64,000 nucleotides of DNA from NCBI RefSeq assembly GCF_027568575.1, contig NZ_JANUVP010000007.1; one strand, 5' to 3'. Each line of letters begins with the position of its first letter. Position 1 is the first letter of the stretch. A program made the position numbers and the translations under genes. The notes below the pieces were generated by a model, which worked only from the letters and a program-made list of their open reading frames with translations, ran no database searches and was not told the DNA's origin. This document shows, piece after piece, positions 61,485 to 64,000 of this stretch. The stretch comes from Caldifermentibacillus hisashii. Its GTDB lineage: Bacteria > Bacillota > Bacilli > Bacillales > Caldibacillaceae.

Positions 61485-62244
61485 ATGTCCGATTTTGAAA
61501 ATGGTGGTGCGTTCGCTATAAAAGGATTCAACTTTCAAAAGGCTGCTATTACTTTTATAGCAATTAAAAATTTTAATAAGCCAGATTTTCATATCTTAGT
61601 TGAAGCAAGAGATGATTTTGAAGTTAAATTTAATGGTTATGAAGCATATATTCAAGTGAAGAGTCAAAAGTTAAGTTTAAATAAACTATTAAATAGTAAG
61701 AACGGAAAATCAATACTAGAAAAAAAATTTAAGTAATGGGAACACAAATTCTCATTATAAAATTTTTGTTAAAGCGTTTGCATAGACTGATGTAAAAAAA
61801 ATGCTTTTAAATTCTGAAGGTAATATCTGTGATCCGCTATACTCATACAGTGATGAACAAAATCAAACTATTTTAAACACGTTAAAGGGAAGTAGTGATA
61901 TTGAAGATTTTGAAAAAAAGTTATTAGCAAGTTATATTTATATACTTCCTTTTGAGGATAGATTAATAGATGCAATACCCGCCTTGCTAGGTCAAATGGC
62001 GTTAAAAGAAATAGATGTTAGTCACAAAAGAGGACAAATTGCAATTAATGAACTTTTTACCCTTATTGATCAAAAAAGCGAATATGTTGTTGAGAGTGAT
62101 GAAGATTACGTGAAAAAGAAAATTTTAAAAGAAGATTTACAGGAAATTTTCAGATTAACTTCAACTTTAGATTTTTTTGATTCTATACTTTCATCAACTT
62201 CATATTCAGTTTTTTTGAAAAAAAGATTAAAAAAGAGCAATTGA
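61485..62244 (+). pseudogene. ABC-three-component-like system protein, broken
   Basis: ATG 61485 follows GAGGTGGAG and opens MSDFENGGAFAIKGFNFQKA with ILVEARDDFEVKF and YIQVKSQKLS. This is the start of a DUF4297-like dsDNA-nuclease-type domain (GF.FQ, E..DD, Q.KS). It shifts frame near 61733 and the correct frame then meets TAG 61786-61788. The remaining part is open from 61801 to 62244. Together about 250 residues of a longer protein survive, with parts of the middle deleted. Its end overlaps the next gene by 4 bases. The family call comes from the opening motif and the partner genes. Confidence 0.6.
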
Positions 62245-62447
62245 AAATAATTCATGCATATGTAACCGAAAAGGAAATAGCGAAAAGACAATTATATAAT
62301 ATTGATATCTTTAGTACGACGGAAGAAGAATTAATTAATATTGCATTAGAAAAATGCAATTGCGATGTAACATTTAATGATCTGAATGAATTTACTAAGA
62401 AGGCGATTATCATTGAAGTATTAGCAGAAATGAGTGAGGAAATATGA
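62241..62447 (+). CDS. Small middle component of an ABC-three-component-like system
   Basis: A 68-residue helical protein coupled at both ends: its ATG overlaps the upstream stop (ATGA) and its stop overlaps the downstream ATG. Such very small middle components lie between a large effector-type protein and a DUF2326-type ATPase in ABC-three-component systems. Sequence alone gives no function. With both neighbours damaged it is probably an orphan. Confidence 0.5.
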   Translation: MKIIHAYVTEKEIAKRQLYNIDIFSTTEEELINIALEKCNCDVTFNDLNEFTKKAIIIEVLAEMSEEI

Positions 62448-62794
62448 TTATAGAAAAAATAATTATATTAGATTATGAAAATAGGGTGGCAAATGAATTT
62501 GAATTTTCAAAAGGTCCTAATATTATTACCAGTGATGGAACAACTGTAGGGAAATCAAGTCTAACTAAATCATTATACTATGTATTGGGATTTGAGATTA
62601 AACAATTTCCGCACGGTTGGGATGTTAAGACAATGAGATTTCGGATAGATATATTAATTAATGGATTGTCTTATTCTATTATTAGAAATAATGCCTTATT
62701 TTACGTTTCAGACAAAGAAGGAGTACTAAACCTTAAAGAATTTTCAGAATGGTGTAAACGAGCACACTATTTCAGCTTATCATTTTCAAATTAA
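62444..62794 (+). pseudogene. DUF2326-type SMC-like ATPase, truncated
   Basis: The first about 110 residues of an ATPase: IIIEKIIILDYENRVANEFE, then a Walker A-like GTTVGKSSLTKSLYY (residues about 28-42) and DIDILINGLSYSIIRN-like strands. Full-length relatives are near 550-600 residues with a long coiled coil and a C-terminal ABC signature and Walker B, all missing. The frame stops at 62792-62794, just before sequence of a different origin. It can no longer be an active ATPase. Confidence 0.65.
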
Positions 62795-62900
62795 TTCAGC
62801 TTATCATCTGAAATAATGTGCTTATTTTTTCACTTTATTTCAGAATGTGCAAAAATCAGTTCAAAATATTTCAGCGAATTTTATAGAAAAGAAACCCCCT

Positions 62901-63155
62901 CTAAAAAGTGGCATCTAAACGTATATAATCCTGAATGTTAATTCGAACTTTATATATCTCATTAGGATGAAGGATAAACTTCACATCTTGATCTAAAGGA
63001 ATAAACCAATCCAAATATTTTTCCAAGAATGCTTTAAATCTATTTTGGATTCGCAGTTCAAAATGATATCCCTGCGCAATTCAATAAGCCTGTTGCCCAA
63101 TCCAAACTCTCCATTCCAACTCATCATGGTTATAAACGAAAATCCTCCGTTTCAT
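62901..63155 (-). pseudogene. Small DUF5348-like protein with an in-frame TGA
   Basis: ATG 63155 overlaps the stop of the ATPase fragment (ATGA), so the two were coupled. The frame reads MKRRIFVYNHDELEWRVWIG, then QQAY, TGA (63083-63081), and continues IAQGYHFELRIQNRF through VKFILHPNEIYKVRI to TAG 62903. Both sides of the TGA look like one small protein of about 84 residues, similar in pattern to DUF5348 proteins that accompany ExeA/TniB-type ATPases on transposons. One nonsense change breaks it. Confidence 0.5.
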
Positions 63156-63535
63156 ACCCCACTATCCTCTATGGCCAATCGGACGACTTCCTCATCGATT
63201 TGTTCTTTCTTTAATTGAAAACCAAATAACAAGCTGTTAATCGTTAATGTATTAATGACTCTGGGCCAACCTTGAGAACGTAATGCAATAGCTTCCAATG
63301 CGGATTCAGTAAATATCGGCATTTTCGCACCTGCTATTTTTAGGTGGTGATTAATATATAAAATAATCTCCTCTTTCGGTAAAGGCTGGATTTCATACTT
63401 TAGAATGAAACGTTGAGCTAGTGGCCGGTGATGATTCATTGTTAGCCGAGTTTTAAGATGTGTCAATCCTGCCAAAATTAAGACAGCCCTGAAGAGTAAA
63501 AATTCTTCGAGATAATTCCACCCAAACTTTGCCAA
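63152..63535 (-). pseudogene. ExeA/TniB-type AAA ATPase, 5' truncated
   Basis: About 100 residues of the C-terminal half survive: LILAGLTHLKTRLTMNHHRP with the sensor-1-like strand, RFILKYEIQPLPKEEIILYI, and SQGWPRVINTLTINSL, the sensor-2/arginine region. Family members are near 265 residues, with Walker A and B in the missing part. The first about 15 codons are out of register with the family, and the fragment ends where a transposase locus on the other strand begins. It was probably an accessory ATPase of a DDE transposon that has been interrupted. Confidence 0.65.
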
Positions 63536-63595
63536 ATATGTGATAATAAGGGTATGTAAAAAACCTAATATATTGGCATTTGGGGGGATTATTTT

Positions 63596-64000
63596 ATGGT
63601 AACGAGGAAGGAAAAGCGTGAAAAGGAAAAAGAGGTAAATTATTTATTCGAGTTGCTAAAAACACAAAATCACTTTTTTAAAAATTTGAACAAATTACTT
63701 AAAGAGGTTGACGATCCAAGGCACCAAAGCTATATCACCTATGACACGGAAGTCCTTTTGATGATGGTTATTTTGAAAAATGCATGCCACTTAAAAAGTA
63801 TGCGTGAAATGACAAATGAATTCAACAAGGAAGAGTGCATCAAAAATGTGGGAAAATGGTTGGGGAATGAAGATTTGGAAGAACTGCCCCATTATGACAC
63901 AATCAATGATTTTTTGTCACGATTGAACCCGGCAGAACTTGAAAGGATCCGAATCGATATGATCAAGAAATTATTCAAAAAGAGGTGTTTTGAATCCTAT
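63596..64000 (+). CDS. Transposase, N-terminal part (runs off the window)
   Basis: The ATG at 63596 follows TGGGGGGATT. The 135 residues visible open MVTRKEKREKEKEVNYLFEL and include YDTEVLLMMVILKNACHLKS and HYDTINDFLSRLNP. These are typical of the N-terminal helical domain of DDE transposases of IS4-like/H-repeat type, before the catalytic aspartates. The family assignment is tentative because the catalytic core lies beyond 64000. It begins about 60 bases beyond the broken ATPase, so this insertion probably cut that gene. Confidence 0.8.
   Translation, partial: MVTRKEKREKEKEVNYLFELLKTQNHFFKNLNKLLKEVDDPRHQSYITYDTEVLLMMVILKNACHLKSMREMTNEFNKEECIKNVGKWLGNEDLEELPHYDTINDFLSRLNPAELERIRIDMIKKLFKKRCFESY

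Overview
The window is low-GC Firmicute DNA, most likely from a Bacillaceae member. It shows strong AGGAGG-type ribosome binding sites, GTG and TTG starts, YknXYZ-, LiaIHF-, RlmCD- and DgkB-like genes, and what looks like the end of gatB at the left edge. No species call is made.

1-6.3 kb is ordinary chromosome: gatB tail, a thioredoxin-fold protein, aldo/keto reductase, alanine racemase (alr), a succinate-semialdehyde-type dehydrogenase (antisense) and a DgkB-type lipid kinase. 6.3-8.7 kb holds a LiaI/PspA/LiaF-like envelope-stress cluster. Its last gene runs into the decayed end of a PTS cellobiose-type IIB gene. 9.3-10.8 kb is a class I cyclic-di-GMP riboswitch with its own terminator, upstream of an EAL phosphodiesterase gene and a coupled small unknown gene. 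10.8-14.8 kb holds a YknXYZ/MacAB-type export operon (antisense) and a YfcE-type phosphoesterase. 14.8-16.7 kb is a satellite-like array of about 36 units of about 52 bp, each built round a palindromic stem. 16.8-28 kb holds an amino acid permease, a broken Rpn gene, a membrane protein, a TetR regulator divergent from an RND/MMPL-type exporter with the operator inside the exporter promoter, an ABC-2 exporter pair, several small repeats and two copies of a 118-bp inverted-repeat element with 10-bp target duplications.

28-55.4 kb is the centrepiece. rlmD (23S rRNA uracil methyltransferase) is followed, convergently, by a large serine recombinase. Next come a small regulatory zone and three stacked anti-phage systems: a BREX operon (brxA-brxB-brxC-pglX-pglZ plus a SNF2/HepA-type helicase where brxL would be expected), a Gabija-like OLD nuclease and UvrD helicase pair, and a Pycsar pair (membrane effector plus nucleotide cyclase). 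A copy of the rlmD 3'-end sequence near 55.38 kb, which still translates like an RlmD C-terminus, suggests that the whole block is one integrase-borne defence island of about 26 kb.

55.4-61.05 kb looks like a second, decayed element ending in a third rlmD-like 3' end. It holds a broken IS1634-type transposase, a serine-recombinase C-terminal remnant, a MerR regulator coupled to a DUF2268 protease, a frameshifted DUF1413-like gene, and VanR/VanS-like genes with a penicillin-binding-protein-type DD-carboxypeptidase but no van ligase genes. 61.4-64 kb holds a broken ABC-three-component-like defence operon, a truncated ExeA/TniB-type ATPase with a small broken partner, and the start of a transposase that runs off the window.
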